NCBI RefSeq assembly: GCF_008119785.1
Contig: NZ_VSFA01000006.1
Location: 120,817-184,816 of the forward strand
Reading direction: 5' to 3'
Origin: Micromonospora sp. MP36
GTDB taxonomy: Bacteria > Actinomycetota > Actinomycetes > Mycobacteriales > Micromonosporaceae
Length of the DNA stretch: 64,000 nt
Part shown: piece by piece, positions 63,089 to 64,000 of the stretch
How the letters are laid out: each line of letters begins with the position of its first letter
Position numbering within the stretch: position 1 is the stretch's first letter
Made by a program: the position numbers and the translations under genes
The notes under the pieces: generated by a model
Seen by the model: the letters and a program-made list of their open reading frames with translations, nothing else
Told to the model about the DNA's origin: nothing
The model's database searches: none

Positions 63089-63753
63089 TGTCCGGCGTGC
63101 TGGGCATCACCGACATCTGGACGTACGTGCTGGGGACCGTGGCGATCGTGCTGCTCCCCGGGCCGAACTCGCTCTTCGTGCTCTCCACCGCCGCGCGGCG
63201 CGGGGTACGGGCCGGCTACCGGGCCGCCGGCGGGGTGTTCCTCGGCGACTCGGTGCTGATGTTCCTCTCCGCGGCCGGGGTGGCGTCGCTGCTCAAGGCG
63301 TACCCGCCACTCTTCCTGGTGATCAAGTACGCCGGCGCCGCGTACCTGGGTTACGTGGGGTTGACCATGCTGCGCGGCGCCTGGCGGCGCTGGCGCGACC
63401 GCAACGACCCGGCGGCACCGCGCCTGATCGACGCGGCGGAGCCGGCCGCGCTGCGCAGCCCGTTCCGGAAGGCGCTGGTGATCAGCCTGCTCAACCCGAA
63501 GGCGATCCTCTTCTTCATCTCCTTCTTCATCCAGTTCGTCGACCCCGGGTACGCCTGGCCGGCGCTGTCGTTCGTGCTGCTCGGGCTGATCGCCCAGGTG
63601 ACCAGCGCGCTCTACCTGACCGCGCTGATCTTCGCGGGCACCTTCCTGGCCGCCCAGTTCCAGCGGCGCCGGCGGCTGGCCGCCGGCGGCACCACCGCCG
63701 TGGCCGCCCTCTTCCTCGGCTTCAGCATCAAGCTGGCCACCGCATCGGTGTGA
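63085..63753 (+). CDS. LysE/LeuE-family amino acid exporter
   Basis: A 222-residue exporter with about six helices. The N-terminal motif VAIVLLPGPNSLFVLSTAARRG (about 16-37) and the later SLLNPKAILFFISFFIQFV are typical of LysE/RhtB proteins, close to leucine exporter YeaS by pattern. It starts at ATG 63085, overlapping the upstream stop, so it is co-translated with the barrel-GNAT fusion. It probably exports an amino acid or amine linked to that enzyme. Confidence 0.9.
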   Translation: MMSGVLGITDIWTYVLGTVAIVLLPGPNSLFVLSTAARRGVRAGYRAAGGVFLGDSVLMFLSAAGVASLLKAYPPLFLVIKYAGAAYLGYVGLTMLRGAWRRWRDRNDPAAPRLIDAAEPAALRSPFRKALVISLLNPKAILFFISFFIQFVDPGYAWPALSFVLLGLIAQVTSALYLTALIFAGTFLAAQFQRRRRLAAGGTTAVAALFLGFSIKLATASV

Positions 63754-63756
63754 GGA

Positions 63757-63800
63757 AGGGCCCCCGGTTAATGCCTGGCGTATAGCAGGGGGCCCTCCTT
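63757..63800. repeat. AGGGCCCCC hairpin with GTTAATGCCTGGCGTATAGC loop
   Basis: AGGGCCCCC (63757-63765) pairs with GGGGGCCCT (63788-63796), flanked by GGA and CCTT, enclosing GGTTAATGCCTGGCGTATAGCA. It can end the exporter operon. I recall similar AAGGGCCCC...TTAACGCCT elements between genes in Micromonospora; here it is single copy. Confidence 0.55.
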
Positions 63801-63844
63801 GACGGGTCGACGCGCGGCGGCACCGGCCCGGCACGGGGGGCGGG

Positions 63845-64000
63845 TCAGGTGCCGTCGCCGCCACCACCGCCGATGCCGCCGCCCCCGCCGGCCGTGCCCT
63901 GCAGGCCGAAGCCCGGCTGGACCGGCTCGTCCGGGTGGCGGCTGGCGGGGGGGGGGTCCCCGGGCAGTGGGGGGCCCTGCGCCGGGGCGGGGGGCGGCGG
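63845..64000 (-). CDS. C-terminal end of a Pro/Gly-rich protein, probably frameshifted
   Basis: The gene runs off the right edge. The last 30 residues (RHPDEPVQPGFGLQGTAG then Gly repeats, DGT, stop) are in one frame. Upstream, a Pro/Ala/Gln-rich frame (PAPAQGPPLPGD) is in register only if the run of 11 cytosines on this strand (G at 63946-63956) had 10. The protein is proline-rich and low complexity; no domain is visible in this part. Function cannot be assigned. Confidence 0.45.
   Translation of the reverse strand, partial: PPPPAPAQGPPLPGDPPPASRHPDEPVQPGFGLQGTAGGGGGIGGGGGDGT

Overview
The window is about 73-75 percent G+C by eye, with GTG and TTG starts, GGAGG-type ribosome binding sites and short operons on both strands. 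The gene set (DUF3039, DUF3046, DUF3099, NrdR-NrdJ, LexA, HflX, MiaA/MiaB/DapF, RNase Y, RecA-RecX, a DtxR-type repressor, a GNAT/acyl-CoA-synthetase protein acetyltransferase and UdgX) is that of a high-GC actinobacterium. Gene order and the intergenic palindromes point to Micromonosporaceae, probably Micromonospora or a near relative. I ran no search, so this placement is an inference. It is mostly conserved chromosomal core with small accessory patches. I found no rRNA, tRNA, CRISPR array, intact transposase, prophage or large biosynthetic cluster.

Layout. 0-9.5 kb: the start of a DEAD/DEAH helicase, a TRIC-type membrane protein, pseudouridine breakdown (psuG-psuK), a BrnT/RHH-like toxin-antitoxin pair, an HhH-GPD glycosylase, a secreted S8 protease, a methyltransferase coupled to dtd, and Spo0M. 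9.7-16.9 kb: a group-2 sigma factor; a rhodanese-acuC-pat operon holding both a lysine deacetylase and an acetyltransferase; a DtxR/IdeR-type repressor. 17-26.3 kb: an accessory-leaning stretch with asparaginase, hydrolase and methyltransferase, an MFS exporter, a frameshifted lipoprotein beside a GlxA-like regulator, a nucleotidyltransferase/DUF2332 pair, and a roughly 430-bp scar of gene remnants. 26.3-54 kb: a core block in the order nrdJ-nrdR, lexA, hflX, malic enzyme, dapF-miaA, DUF349 protein, miaB, selD, a glutamate-type ABC importer, rny, recX-recA and an acyl-CoA dehydrogenase. 54.6-64 kb: a polyamine-type ABC importer, a PCD-VOC fusion, UdgX, a MocR/PdxR-type regulator divergent from a flavin-barrel/GNAT fusion plus LysE exporter, and the tail of a Gly/Pro-rich protein.

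How genes work together. DNA damage: LexA has two GAAC-N4-GTTC boxes upstream of its own gene and a near-consensus box lies upstream of recA-recX; UdgX and the HhH-GPD protein add base repair. Deoxynucleotides: the nrdR-nrdJ operon has a TTGACC-N17-TACGGT promoter with a NrdR-like box at its start site, beside divergent lexA. tRNA: miaA and miaB act in sequence on A37, and dtd edits D-aminoacyl-tRNA. Convergent genes are separated by strong hairpins, several of which share a GATCA-N-G-(A/R)-AGTT core and look like a dispersed palindrome family.

The points most worth a second look are the acetylation writer/eraser operon whose synthetase half lacks the usual catalytic-histidine motif; a 58-codon ORF coupled to rny by ATGA; a 39-residue membrane protein; the MocR operator lying on a leaderless promoter; the palindrome family; and two frameshifts at short G/C runs.
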